DNA from: Streptomyces diacarni
GTDB taxonomy: Bacteria > Actinomycetota > Actinomycetes > Streptomycetales > Streptomycetaceae
Reading direction: 5' to 3'
Length of the DNA: 64,000 bases
Assembly: GCF_003323715.1 (NCBI RefSeq)
Contig: NZ_QOIN01000050.1
Span: 1 to 64,000, forward strand
The notes below the pieces were generated by a model, which saw nothing but the letters and a program-made list of their open reading frames with translations, did no database searches and was not told the origin of the DNA. Made by a program: the position numbers and the translations under genes. Below, one piece after another: positions 33,501-42,060 of the stretch (position 1 is its first letter; the number at the start of each line of letters is the position of its first letter).

Positions 33501-33528
33501 CGCGCTACCCCTCACCGGGGGTAGCGCG
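33501..33528. promoter_or_regulatory. Inverted repeat in the divergent promoter region
   Basis: CGCGCTACCCC (33501-33511) and GGGGTAGCGCG (33518-33528) are perfect complements with 6 bases between. It lies between the synthetase gene (minus) and the NmrA-like gene (plus). The TACCCC/GGGGTA half-sites suggest a protein-binding site, possibly for the nearby LuxR regulator; a hairpin is also possible. Confidence 0.5.
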
Positions 33529-33619
33529 GACCCGGCAGCCCCTGGCCGCGGGTACCTGCTCGCGCACCGGGGCGGGTATCTGCTCGCGCACCGCGCCCCG
33601 ATGGTCTTGGCTGGCGTCC

Positions 33620-34492
33620 ATGAGAATCGTCGTGACCACACCCACCGGACGTGTCGGCTCCCGTGTCGTCCGCCTGCTCCTCCAATCAGGGGAGCGGCCC
33701 ACCCTGCTGGCGCGGGACCCCGCCCGGCTGCCCGACCGGGTACGTGAGCGCGCCGAGGTGGTCCGCTGCGACCAGGGCGACGGCGATGCCGTGGTGCGGG
33801 CGACCGAGGGCGCGGACGCGCTGTTCTGGGTGGACCCGCCCACCGGCGACGAGGACCCGGTCGAGGGATACGCCCGGATGGGCGCCAACGCGGCGCGCGC
33901 GGTGCGCGAGAACGGCATCGGCCGCACCGTCTTCCTCAGCAGCGGCGGCGCCGAGAAGCGCTCGGGTGCCGGGGAGATCGACGGGCTCGGCCGCACGGAG
34001 GAGATGCTGAACGCGACCGGCGCGCACGTGCTCCATCTGCGGTGCGGCTACTTCTACACGAACCTGCTCTTCGAGGTGGAGACGCTGCGCACCGAGGGCG
34101 TGCTGCGCACCACGCTGCCGCTGGACCATCCGCTGCCGTGGGTGGACCCACGCGACATCGGGGACGTCGCGGCGGCCCGCCTGCTGTCACCGGGATGGAC
34201 GGGGCAGCACACTCAGGGAGTGCACGGCCCGGCGGACCTGACCTGGGCCGAGGCCGCCGCGATCCTCACCGAGTCCGTGGGCCGCCCAGTGCGGGCCGAG
34301 CGCATCTCGGACGACGAACTGCGCGCCGGGCTGCGGGCCGCGGGGCTCGGGTCCCGGCAGGTCGAGGGGGTCGTGGGGATGTCGGCCTGGATGCGCGACG
34401 GCTTCACGCCCGAGGACGCCCGCACCCTGCTGACCACGACGCCGACCACCCTGGGGTCCTGGGCCTGGGAGCACCTGCGTCCGCTGCTGTGA
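33620..34492 (+). CDS. NmrA-like NAD(P)-binding protein
   Basis: 290 aa starting MRIVVTTPTGRVGSRVVRLLLQ, a Rossmann GxxGxxG-type loop (TPTGRVGS), with WVDPRDIGDVAAARLLSPG near the middle. It matches the atypical short-chain dehydrogenase/NmrA group of NAD(P)H-binding proteins, which can be reductases or redox-sensing proteins. ATG 33620 has no strong ribosome binding site. It is divergent from the acyl-CoA synthetase gene. Confidence 0.85.
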   Translation: MRIVVTTPTGRVGSRVVRLLLQSGERPTLLARDPARLPDRVRERAEVVRCDQGDGDAVVRATEGADALFWVDPPTGDEDPVEGYARMGANAARAVRENGIGRTVFLSSGGAEKRSGAGEIDGLGRTEEMLNATGAHVLHLRCGYFYTNLLFEVETLRTEGVLRTTLPLDHPLPWVDPRDIGDVAAARLLSPGWTGQHTQGVHGPADLTWAEAAAILTESVGRPVRAERISDDELRAGLRAAGLGSRQVEGVVGMSAWMRDGFTPEDARTLLTTTPTTLGSWAWEHLRPLL

Positions 34493-34651
34493 TCCCGGGC
34501 GCGGCTCCTCACCGCGGGGTGCGCACCGTCCCTGAACGGCGGCTCGCGGGCCGTCATGAGCGTGCAGAAATGTACGCAAATGGGAGAATCGGCATGACGG
34601 GGCGCGCTCGCCCTGGCGACGCGACAGACGGACAGGGACAAGGAGAGCTGG

Positions 34652-35731
34652 GTGGTCGGCCCCGCGGTTGCACAGGTCAGAGTGCCGTACGTGGCGCCAC
34701 CGCTGCTTCTGCTCGGGGGCGTGGCGGCGGACCTCTTCGCGCCCCAGCCGTACTACGGACTGCCGCTGCTGGCCTGCACCTCGATGGTGGCGGGCATGGT
34801 GTACTCCTTCCGGATCAGCGCCCTGTTCGGGTTCGCCGCCTGCGCGGGTGCCGCCGCGTCCGCCGGGTACACGGGCCGGGAGTACTCCGCGCTCTTCACG
34901 GACGTGGCCGCCGTGCTGGTCGTCAGCCTGGTCGGCCTGTGGATCAAATGGCTCGTGGACCGCCAGGGGCACAACCTCGCCGTGGCGCTGACCGTCGCCG
35001 AGGCGGCGCAGCGCGCCGTCCTGCCCGCTCCCCCCACCGACGTGGGGCCGCTGACCGTGGCCGACCGCTACGTGGCGGCACAGGCCGGGGCCGCGATCGG
35101 GGGTGACCTGTACGCGATCCAGGAGACGCCGTTCGGTATCAGGGCGCTGATCGGTGATGTGCGGGGCAAGGGGCTGCGAGCCGTCTCCGCCGTCTCGGTC
35201 GCGGTCGGCGCCTTCCGCGAGGCGGCCGAGCACGCGCCGACCCTGCACGAGCTGGCCGACCGGCTCGACCGCGCCCTGGACCGCGAGGGCGGGCGGCGCA
35301 GGAACTCCGAGGACGACATCGAGGGGTTCGTCACCGCGCTGCTGGTCCAGATCCCGCCCAGCGGTGACACGGTCACCGTGCTCAACCGGGGGCATCCGCC
35401 GCCCTACCTGCTGCACGACGGGGCGGTCGTGTGTCTCGAGCCGACGCATCCGGAGTTGCCGCTTTCCACTGGTCTGGGCCCTTCCCGCGGTTCGCCTGTG
35501 GAGGAGACGTTTCCGCTCGCACCGCGGGACTCTCTGGTGCTCGTCACCGACGGCGTGACGGAGGCCAGGAATCCGGACGGTGCCTTTTTCGACGTGCCGC
35601 GAGGGCTGGGGGGCACGGGGCTGCGGGAGGCGGATGAACTGGCGGAGGCGCTGGTCAAGGCCGTGACCGAGTGGACGGGAGGCCAGCGCCAGGACGACAT
35701 GGCGGTGCTGGTGCTCACCCGCGGCGAGTGA
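34652..35731 (+). CDS. Membrane-anchored SpoIIE-type PP2C phosphatase
   Basis: 359 aa from GTG 34652 (AAGGAGAG 6 bases before). About four membrane segments in the first 110 residues (PPLLLLGGVAADLF, SMVAGMVYSF, ISALFGFAACAGAAASA, VAAVLVVSLVGLWIKWLV) precede a phosphatase domain with AIGGDLYAI, IGDVRGKGL, NRGHPPPYL, LVTDGVTEARN and RQDDMAVLVL. It is of the RsbU/SpoIIE class that dephosphorylates anti-sigma antagonists. Confidence 0.9.
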   Translation: MVGPAVAQVRVPYVAPPLLLLGGVAADLFAPQPYYGLPLLACTSMVAGMVYSFRISALFGFAACAGAAASAGYTGREYSALFTDVAAVLVVSLVGLWIKWLVDRQGHNLAVALTVAEAAQRAVLPAPPTDVGPLTVADRYVAAQAGAAIGGDLYAIQETPFGIRALIGDVRGKGLRAVSAVSVAVGAFREAAEHAPTLHELADRLDRALDREGGRRRNSEDDIEGFVTALLVQIPPSGDTVTVLNRGHPPPYLLHDGAVVCLEPTHPELPLSTGLGPSRGSPVEETFPLAPRDSLVLVTDGVTEARNPDGAFFDVPRGLGGTGLREADELAEALVKAVTEWTGGQRQDDMAVLVLTRGE

Positions 35732-35761
35732 CGCTCCCGACTTCCGGATGTGCGCGACGTC

Positions 35762-35800
35762 TTGACGGTGCATGGCCAGTGACTAAAGTCTAGACCAATC
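35762..35800 (+). promoter_or_regulatory. LPMO gene promoter with a DasR-like (dre) site
   Basis: TTGACG (35762-35767) and TAAAGT (35784-35789) with 16 bases between resemble a vegetative promoter. Overlapping the -10 is GTCTAGAC (35788-35795) followed by CAAT. The right half TCTAGACCAAT matches the dre element of chitin-utilisation genes, while the left half (AAAG) departs from consensus. DasR control fits a chitin-active LPMO; not tested. Confidence 0.5.
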
Positions 35801-35862
35801 GGATGCCCCCACCGAGGCCGGCACGGTCGTGCCGTACCAGCCTCGCCGCCGGAGGAGTTGAC

Positions 35863-36378
35863 ATGCACAAGAAAAGGAAGCTGGCCGCGTTCATCGGTGC
35901 CGGACTCTCCCCGCTGTTCGCCCTCGGGCTCACCGCTACCCCGGCGAGCGCCCACGGCTACATCAGCGACCCCGCCAGCCGTCAGGCGCAGTGCGCCGAA
36001 GGCGTCGTCGAGTGCGGATCCATCAAGTACGAGCCGCAGAGCGTCGAGGGCCCCAAGGGGCTCCAGGACTGCGCGGGCGGCAACGAGTCGTACGCCGAAC
36101 TGCGCGACGACAACAAGGGCTGGAACGTCGCCGACGTCGGCAAGTCCGCGACCTTCAACTGGAAGCTGACCGCCGCCCACCGCACCACCACCTGGCAGTA
36201 CTTCATCGACGGTCAGCAGATCGCCGAGTTCGACCAGGGCGGGGAGCAGCCCCCCTCCCAGCTCTCGCACGACGTGGACTTCGGGAGCTTCTCCGGCCGG
36301 CAGACCGTCCTGGCGGTCTGGAACGTCGCCGACACCGACAACGCGTTCTACGCCTGCGTCGACGTCAACATCGGCTGA
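35863..36378 (+). CDS. Lytic polysaccharide monooxygenase, AA10
   Basis: 171 aa. Signal peptide of 30 residues ends ASA, and cleavage leaves His31 (HGYISDPASR) as the first residue of the copper histidine brace. The second copper His is His106 in LTAAHRTTTW, with the late Phe in DNAFYACVDVNIG. One domain, with no carbohydrate-binding module. GGAGGAG precedes ATG 35863. It oxidatively cleaves chitin or cellulose outside the cell; chitin is favoured by the size and DasR-like site. Confidence 0.92.
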   Translation: MHKKRKLAAFIGAGLSPLFALGLTATPASAHGYISDPASRQAQCAEGVVECGSIKYEPQSVEGPKGLQDCAGGNESYAELRDDNKGWNVADVGKSATFNWKLTAAHRTTTWQYFIDGQQIAEFDQGGEQPPSQLSHDVDFGSFSGRQTVLAVWNVADTDNAFYACVDVNIG

Positions 36379-36402
36379 GGCCGGCTGAGCCCCCCGCAGG
36401 AG

Positions 36403-36443
36403 AGCGCCCCCTGTCCCGCCGCGTCAGCGAGGCAGGGGGCGCT
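36403..36443. terminator. Terminator after the LPMO gene
   Basis: Arms AGCGCCCCCTG (36403-36413) and CAGGGGGCGCT (36433-36443) are perfect complements with a 19-base loop. It lies between the convergent LPMO and amidohydrolase genes. Confidence 0.7.
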
Positions 36444-36511
36444 GCGCGTGCACGTGCGGGCCACCGCGCCACGGCCGGGTCCCCGGGCAGGGCCGCGCCG
36501 GTGCCGCCTCG

Positions 36512-37738
36512 TCAGAGCCCGTACAGCCGGCGCGCGGTACCTCCCGCGATCATCGCCGTCACCGACTCGGCGTCGCTTCGTGACCACGCGCCGCGCCCCA
36601 CCCACTCGGACGTCAGCCGCGTCATGGCCTCGCGGAAGAGCTGGGCGCCCACCAGGTACAGCTCGGGGAGACCGTAGGCGTCGGTGGAGAACAGGAGCTT
36701 CCCGAACGGGGTCAGCTCCAGCAGCTCGGCGAGAACGGCGTGGGCGCGGGCACCCGTGTGGGAGAGGGTGAGGCCGAAGTCGGCGTAGACGTGGGGGAAG
36801 ACGGCCGCCAGATACCCTGCGCCGCGGTGGTACGGGTAGCAGTGCAGCAGTACGAGCGGGGTTCCGTAGGGCGCGGTCGCGCGGATGAAGTCGGTCAGCA
36901 GCAGCGGGTCGCAGTGGTCGAGCCGCAGGTCGGGGTCGCCGAAGCCGGTGTGCAACTGGAGCGGCAGCCCCGTGCGTACCGCCGCCCACAGCAGGTGGCG
37001 CTCCAGCACCGGATCGCTCAACCGGCCGCCCGCAGCCCGCGTGCTCAGCCAGCGGTCGGCGGACGCGTGGACCCGGGAGGCGCCCGGGGGTGAGGGCTCC
37101 ACGTCGAGGCCGCAGCGGTAGGCGACGACCGACTTGAAGCCCCGCGCCGTCCGCGCGGCCTCGCGGATCCCCTCGGCGACCTCGCCGAGGAAGGCGTGGG
37201 TGTCGCGCGCCGTGTCCGCCGCACGTTCGGCCAGTCGTTCGAGCCGCACGATCTCGTGCGCCTCCCCGGCCGACGTCTCGGCCAGCTCCCCGGGCGTGAG
37301 CAGGGGCCCTGGCAGCCCCGTGTCGACGAGGAACGCGGAGATACCGCCGGCCCGCAGCAGCCGCCCCGTCACCTCCCCCGTTCCCAGCTCGGCACGGCGT
37401 TCGAGGTAGGCCTCGGGGCGGCAGTGCGGTTCCAGTCCGAGGACGGGCGCGCACCACCGGCGTACGGCGAAACCCAACTGCGTGTCGAAATAGCTGAAGG
37501 GCGCACAGGACCCCCGGCCGCCGTCGGAGCCGCCGTCGGGGCCGCTGGGCACGTGGGCCTCCGTCAGATATCCCTCGAACGAGGTACGGCCGGGTCCGGC
37601 CCGCAGTACCCCGTGGCAGTGCTGGTCGACCAGCGGTGGGAAGGACGGGAAGGAGGGAAGGGGCGGTGGGGAGAGAGCGGACGCCGGCGGCTCGTCCGGC
37701 GCGGACGAAGGGCGTGGGTGCTGCCCTGGCGCGGCCAC
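36512..37738 (-). CDS. FluG-like amidohydrolase
   Basis: 408 aa with N-terminal metal motif LVDQHCHG, LLQLHTGFGDPD, VLLHCYPYHRGAGYLA and FSTDAYGLPE, as in amidohydrolase-2 proteins and the N-terminal half of FluG. The GTG start immediately follows the stop of the glutamine-synthetase-like gene (TGAGTG), with GGGAGG before it. The first 30 residues are Pro/Ser-rich. A hydrolase working with the ligase downstream partner on the same amide is inferred. Confidence 0.8.
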   Translation of the reverse strand: MAAPGQHPRPSSAPDEPPASALSPPPLPSFPSFPPLVDQHCHGVLRAGPGRTSFEGYLTEAHVPSGPDGGSDGGRGSCAPFSYFDTQLGFAVRRWCAPVLGLEPHCRPEAYLERRAELGTGEVTGRLLRAGGISAFLVDTGLPGPLLTPGELAETSAGEAHEIVRLERLAERAADTARDTHAFLGEVAEGIREAARTARGFKSVVAYRCGLDVEPSPPGASRVHASADRWLSTRAAGGRLSDPVLERHLLWAAVRTGLPLQLHTGFGDPDLRLDHCDPLLLTDFIRATAPYGTPLVLLHCYPYHRGAGYLAAVFPHVYADFGLTLSHTGARAHAVLAELLELTPFGKLLFSTDAYGLPELYLVGAQLFREAMTRLTSEWVGRGAWSRSDAESVTAMIAGGTARRLYGL

Positions 37739-39265
37739 TCAGTACCTCCCCCGGGTGGCGGCGGCGAGCTCCTGGTCGCTCGCCCCCTCGAAGAGGGCGA
37801 TCTCGCCCTCGCGTACCGCGCGCACGGCCCCGAACAGCGGCTCGCCCAGCGCGGTGCGCAGGACCTCGGACGCGGCGAAGTGCCGCAGCGCCTCGTCGAG
37901 CGAACCGGGCAGGCGGGGCGGTGCCTGCTGTGGCGCGGCGTGCGCCGGGTCGCCGCGCACCGGCTCCGGCAGCCGGGGCCCTTCGTCCCCGGAGAGCTCC
38001 GCGAGGCCCGCCAGGCCCGCCGCGAGGACGCCGCCCGCCAGCAGGTACGGGTTCGCGGCCGCGTCCACGCACTTCACCTCGGCGTTGGCGCAGTGCGGAG
38101 CGTGCCGCGTCCCGGCGACGAAGCGGAGGGCCGCCTCCCGGTTCTCCAGCCCCCAGCACTGGTAGGCCCCCGCCCAGCGCGAGGGCCGCAGCCGCAGATA
38201 GCTGGCCGGTGTCGGCGCCCCCAGCGCCAGCAGCGCGGGCAGCTCGCGGAACACCCCGGCCAGGAACGCCTCACAGGAGCGCGTCATGCCGAACGGCCCC
38301 TCGCCGCCCGCGCACAGGTTCCGCCCCTCCCGCCACAGGCTCAGGTGCAGGTGTCCGCCGCTGCCCACCCCGGCCGGATCCACCACGGGGCCGAACATGG
38401 CGGTCAGACCGTGCCGCAGGGAGACCGCGCGCACCGTCTCGCGCACCAGTACGGCCAGGTCCGCCGCGCCCACCGGATCGGACGGCGCCACCGACACCTC
38501 GAACTGGCCGGGCGCGTACTCCGGATGGATCTGGAGCACCTCGACGCCCTGCGCGGTGAGGGCCGAGAGCACCTCCCGCAGATAGTCGGAGGTCTCCGCC
38601 AGCCGGGCCATGCCGTAGGCGGGGCCCGTGGTCGGATACGCCGGCTCACCGGCCGCGTCCGGCAGCGGGCCGCGGGTGACCACCCACTCCGTCTCGAAGC
38701 CCATCCGCAGCTCGATCCCGTGTTCGTCCCCGGCCCGTTCGGCCATCCGCCGCGCGAACCCCCGCTGGCAGCCGGCGTACGGGGTGCCGTCCTGCTCGTA
38801 CCGCGCGGCCGGGGCCCAGGCCCAGCCCGGCTGCGCGGCCAGCACCGTCAGCCGCTCGGGATCCGGCACCAGCCGCAGGTCGCCGTCGGGGCCGCCGATG
38901 TGCGGGCTGTCCGTCATGGAGTCGTCGACGAGGTAGACGTCGAAGCAGGGCGACATGCCGACCCCCGCGGTGAGCGCCTGCCCGAGCCGGCTCGCCGGTA
39001 CGGCCTTGACGCGGGTGAGCCCCGCGTTGTCCACCCAGGTGAGCGCGATCCCGTGCGCCCCGGCGCGGACCAGCCGTGCCGCGGCGGCCTGCGCCTGCTC
39101 CTGTGCGCGCCCGGCTTCCTGCACGCCCCCGCCCTCCTGCGCCCGCCCGCCCTCCTGCGGGCTTTCCCCGTGCTCCGCCGGGTCCTCCGTACCCGCTGCC
39201 GGGCCTGCCGTCGTCCCCGTTGCCGTGCCCGCGTGCTGCGGCGGTGTCCGCCGTGTGGTTCCCAT
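37739..39265 (-). CDS. Glutamine synthetase-like ligase (gamma-glutamyl-amide synthetase type)
   Basis: 508 aa from ATG 39265. Catalytic beta-grasp and C-terminal domain: GFETEWVV, IHPEYAPGQFEVSVAPSDPVGAAD, GGHLHLSLWREGRNL and ENREAALRF, which match glutamine synthetase family members. It is shorter than type-III forms and similar to FluG C-terminal domains. About 55 low-complexity residues (repeated QEGG units) precede the domain. Its stop is directly followed by the amidohydrolase gene, together mirroring the fused FluG protein as separate genes. Confidence 0.82.
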   Translation of the reverse strand: MGTTRRTPPQHAGTATGTTAGPAAGTEDPAEHGESPQEGGRAQEGGGVQEAGRAQEQAQAAAARLVRAGAHGIALTWVDNAGLTRVKAVPASRLGQALTAGVGMSPCFDVYLVDDSMTDSPHIGGPDGDLRLVPDPERLTVLAAQPGWAWAPAARYEQDGTPYAGCQRGFARRMAERAGDEHGIELRMGFETEWVVTRGPLPDAAGEPAYPTTGPAYGMARLAETSDYLREVLSALTAQGVEVLQIHPEYAPGQFEVSVAPSDPVGAADLAVLVRETVRAVSLRHGLTAMFGPVVDPAGVGSGGHLHLSLWREGRNLCAGGEGPFGMTRSCEAFLAGVFRELPALLALGAPTPASYLRLRPSRWAGAYQCWGLENREAALRFVAGTRHAPHCANAEVKCVDAAANPYLLAGGVLAAGLAGLAELSGDEGPRLPEPVRGDPAHAAPQQAPPRLPGSLDEALRHFAASEVLRTALGEPLFGAVRAVREGEIALFEGASDQELAAATRGRY

Positions 39266-39370
39266 GCAGCAGGCTCTTACTCCCCGTTCGCGATCTGGGC
39301 AAGTCGGCGCACATCGCCCGGCGGACCGTTCCACGAGGGTCCTGGCAGCGCCCCGGCAGGGGTTTGGGAT

Positions 39371-39404
39371 GTGCCAAAGGCAAGAAGCCTTGGCACGACG
39401 TGCC
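39371..39404. promoter_or_regulatory. Cluster of GTGCC/GGCAC half-sites between divergent genes
   Basis: GTGCCAA (39371-39377) pairs with TTGGCAC (39390-39396), with a one-base bulge beyond, and GGCAC-GAC-GTGCC (39392-39404) is a second overlapping dyad. They lie between the glutamine-synthetase-like gene and the XRE/DUF5753 gene. Three half-sites suggest an operator for a regulator of one or both genes. Confidence 0.45.
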
Positions 39405-39511
39405 TGACTTCAGGGCGAGTTGGGCAGTACCCCCTGTGAGGCCACATCGGAGCGGGGAGGGAAACTTGGAAGGTGGCGAGACCTATGCGGCTACGGTACG
39501 GGAGAAGTGGT

Positions 39512-40483
39512 ATGCGCATCAGTGACGTCTCTGGCGGTGAGCCGACCGCCAGAGACGCCGAGCAGGACGGCAGAGAGGACGGGGCCGCCGCGTCGCCCGC
39601 GGTTCCCCGGAAGGTGCTGGGCATCCGGCTGCGGAGGCTGCGCGAGTCGCAGTACATATCGCGCCGCGAGGCGGCCGAGGCCATCCGGGTCACGAACAGG
39701 AAGATCGAGGATCTGGAGCACGGGCGCACGGGCTGCGCGCTGCGCGACGTCGCGGACCTGCTCACCATCTACGGCGTGACCGACGAGAGCGAGCGCGCCG
39801 TGCTGACCGCGCTCGCACAGCAGGCCAACACGCCCGGCTGGTGGCAGGCCTTCCAGGGCGTCGTCCCCTCGTGGCTGCACACCTACATCGGTCTGGAGCA
39901 GGCGGCCGGCGTCATCCGCACCTACGAGGTGCAGTTCGTGCCCGGCCTCCTCCAGACCCGGGAGTACGCGCGCGCCGTCATCGAACTGGCACACGACGAG
40001 GAGCCGGAGGCCGCGGTCCAGCGGCGCGTGGACCTGCGCATGCGGCGCCAGCAGATCCTCTTCGGGCCCCGTTCCCCCCGCGTGTGGGCCGTCATCGACG
40101 AGGCCGCGCTCCGCCGCCCCGTCGGGGGAGCGGCCGTGATGCGCGCCCAGCTGCGGCACCTGTCGGCGATGAGCGAGCAGCCACACGTCACCGTCCAGAT
40201 CATGCCGTTCAGCGCGGGCGGACACGCGGCAGCGGGTGGCCCCGTCACGCTGCTGCGGCTGCCCGAGAGTGAACTGCCCGACGTCGTCTACCTGGAGCAG
40301 CTCGACTCGGCCAGCTATCTGGAGGACGAGGCCGACATCGAGGCCTACCGCCGGGTCACCGACCGCCTGGTGACCCGCTCGCTTCCCCCGGCCGAGACCC
40401 GCGGTCTGCTGCGCCGGATCGCCGCCGAACTCCCCGACACCGAGCCCACCGCCACCCTGGCCGGACACTTCCCGGTCCACTAG
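39512..40483 (+). CDS. XRE-family regulator with DUF5753 domain
   Basis: 323 aa from ATG 39512 (GGGAGA 6 bases before). HTH at residues 35-80 (GIRLRRLRESQYISRREAAEAIRVTNRKIEDLEHG), DUF5753 domain after it (VQFVPGLLQTREYARAVI, RRVDLRMRRQQIL, VWAVIDEAALRRPVGG, VTVQIMPFSAGG). An N-terminal extension of about 30 residues is Asp/Gly-rich. It is divergent from the glutamine-synthetase-like gene. No DUF397 partner follows. Confidence 0.9.
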   Translation: MRISDVSGGEPTARDAEQDGREDGAAASPAVPRKVLGIRLRRLRESQYISRREAAEAIRVTNRKIEDLEHGRTGCALRDVADLLTIYGVTDESERAVLTALAQQANTPGWWQAFQGVVPSWLHTYIGLEQAAGVIRTYEVQFVPGLLQTREYARAVIELAHDEEPEAAVQRRVDLRMRRQQILFGPRSPRVWAVIDEAALRRPVGGAAVMRAQLRHLSAMSEQPHVTVQIMPFSAGGHAAAGGPVTLLRLPESELPDVVYLEQLDSASYLEDEADIEAYRRVTDRLVTRSLPPAETRGLLRRIAAELPDTEPTATLAGHFPVH

Positions 40484-40666
40484 CCGTCCGGCGCACCGCC
40501 GGCTTCCGCCCGGAGCGGTCGCCACTGGCGACGATCGGTCCCGCAACGACGACGGCGACCGAAGCGGCCCGATGGCGGCGAGCCCCCGGCACCCGGGCTC
40601 CGGAACCGCGCCCCCGTGGTCGGTCTCGCCGGCCGACTCGGTCGGGCGCGGTGTCCGGGCGGGGAC

Positions 40667-41449
40667 TCACGCTCGCGCTCGCGTGGGCAGCGTGAGGATC
40701 TGGGCTCCGTCGTCGGTGATGGCGATGGTGTGCTCGCTGTGCGCGGTCCGGCAGCCCGTCGCGCTGCGCAGCGTCCATCCGTCCGCGTCGGTGACGAGGG
40801 TGGCGGTGTCGGCCATGATCCAGGGCTCCAGGGCGAGCAGCAGTCCGGGGCGCAGCGGGTATCCGCGGCCGGGCCTTCCGGTGTTCGGCACGTGGGGGTC
40901 CTGGTGCATCGTCGAGCCGATGCCGTGGCCTCCGAACTCGGTGTTGACCGGGTAGCCCGCCTCGGTCAGGACCGTGCCGATGGCGTGGGAGAGGTCACCG
41001 ATGCGCGCGCCGGGCCCGGCGGCGGCGATACCGGCGGCGAGCGCGCGTTCGGTCGTCTCGATCAGCGCGACGCTCTCCGCCGGCCTGGCCTCGCCCACCA
41101 GGAAGCTGATCGCGGCGTCCGCGGCCACCCCGCCCCTGGACACGGCGAGGTCGAGGGTGAGCAGGTCTCCGTCCGCCAGCGTGTAGTGATGGGGTCGCCC
41201 GTGCAGCACTCCGTCGTTGACGGCCGTGCAGATGTGATGTCCGAACGGGCCGCGCCCGAAGGACGGCGCGTAGTCGACGTAGCAGGACTGCGCTCCCGCC
41301 TCGGTGATCATGTCCTTGGTCCACTGGTCGATGTCCAGCAGGTCCGTCCCGACCGTGCTGCGCTGCCTCAGTGTGTGCAGGATGTCTCCGACCAGGGCGC
41401 CGGTGTCAGCCGCCTGCTCGAGCTGCGCGGAGTTCAGAATCTCTATCAC
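40667..41449 (-). CDS. map: Type I methionine aminopeptidase
   Basis: 260 aa from GTG 41449 (GAGAGG upstream). Metal-binding residues: DLAVSRGGVAADAA (Asp pair), GHGIGSTMHQDP (His), ALEPWIM (Glu) and HSEHTIAI (Glu). It removes the initiator methionine from nascent proteins. It is probably an additional copy, since the main map gene normally lies in the ribosomal protein operon. It is divergent from a small leaderless XRE gene with which it likely shares control. Confidence 0.93.
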   Translation of the reverse strand: MIEILNSAQLEQAADTGALVGDILHTLRQRSTVGTDLLDIDQWTKDMITEAGAQSCYVDYAPSFGRGPFGHHICTAVNDGVLHGRPHHYTLADGDLLTLDLAVSRGGVAADAAISFLVGEARPAESVALIETTERALAAGIAAAGPGARIGDLSHAIGTVLTEAGYPVNTEFGGHGIGSTMHQDPHVPNTGRPGRGYPLRPGLLLALEPWIMADTATLVTDADGWTLRSATGCRTAHSEHTIAITDDGAQILTLPTRARA

Positions 41450-41489
41450 GGGGGACCTCTCCCATGTGGCCGGCGACTGCGGCGTCCAA

Positions 41490-41530
41490 TAACTATCACG
41501 GTCTAACTATACCGGCATTAGAATGGGGTC
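41490..41530. promoter_or_regulatory. Direct repeats and leaderless promoter between map and the small XRE gene
   Basis: TAACTAT occurs twice (41490-41496 and 41504-41510), 14 bases apart. TAGAAT (41519-41524), a perfect streptomycete -10 hexamer, ends 6 bases before the ATG at 41531, which would put the start point at the start codon. The repeats lie where the -35 element would be, so the small XRE protein may repress its own and map transcription. Confidence 0.6.
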
Positions 41531-41836
41531 ATGGTCAGGTTGCCGCTCACCCCCGCCGAGGTGGCACGCGGAGAGCGCCTCGGCGCCCTGCTCCGCCGCG
41601 CCCGGGGCGGTCGCTCGATGCTGGACGTGGCGCTGGCCTCGGGCATTTCGCCGGAAACTCTGCGGAAGATCGAGTCAGGCCGGGTGGCCACCCCGGCCTT
41701 CCCGACCATCGCCGCGATCGCCGACACCCTCGGCCTGTCGCTCGACGCCGTCTGGGCCGAGATCAGCCAGGCGGAGCGGACCACCGAAGAGCAGTCGGTC
41801 CCGCCCGTCACGCGGCATCCGTCGCTGGCCTCGTAA
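41531..41836 (+). CDS. Small XRE-family regulator, leaderless
   Basis: 101 aa: RLGALLRRARGGRSMLDVALASGISPETLRKIESGRVATPAFPTIAAIADTLGLSLDAVW is a compact HTH_3 domain with one turn helix pair. No ribosome binding site precedes ATG 41531, while TAGAAT sits 6 bases upstream, indicating a leaderless mRNA. It is divergent from map, with repeated TAACTAT motifs between. Likely autoregulator and regulator of map. Confidence 0.85.
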   Translation: MVRLPLTPAEVARGERLGALLRRARGGRSMLDVALASGISPETLRKIESGRVATPAFPTIAAIADTLGLSLDAVWAEISQAERTTEEQSVPPVTRHPSLAS

Positions 41837-41932
41837 CGCCGCACCCCGGCCTCGGCACGTCGGCGCCTGGCCGTACTCCACCGTGCCGCACCCTCGTCCC
41901 GTCCTCGTTCTCGGGCTCACCGCACCCCGCAG

Positions 41933-42026
41933 GACCGTGCGTCGGACAGGGCTTCTCCCGCAGAGACCGTGCGCCGGACACGGCCTCTGCGGATTCCGCA
42001 CGGGCCGTGCGCCGGCCACGGCCTGC
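41933..42026. repeat. Three tandem imperfect stem-loop repeats
   Basis: Three copies of about 24 bases begin at 41933, 41965 and 42003 with consensus GACCGTGCGCCGGACACGGC. Copy three is a perfect stem (42003-42009 with 42017-42023), copy two has one mismatch, copy one is degraded. They lie between the convergent XRE and thiolase genes, where they could act as a compound terminator or as a small RNA source. Confidence 0.75.
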
Positions 42027-42060
42027 GCGCTCCAGCGAGAACCCGCGTCGGACGTGACGC

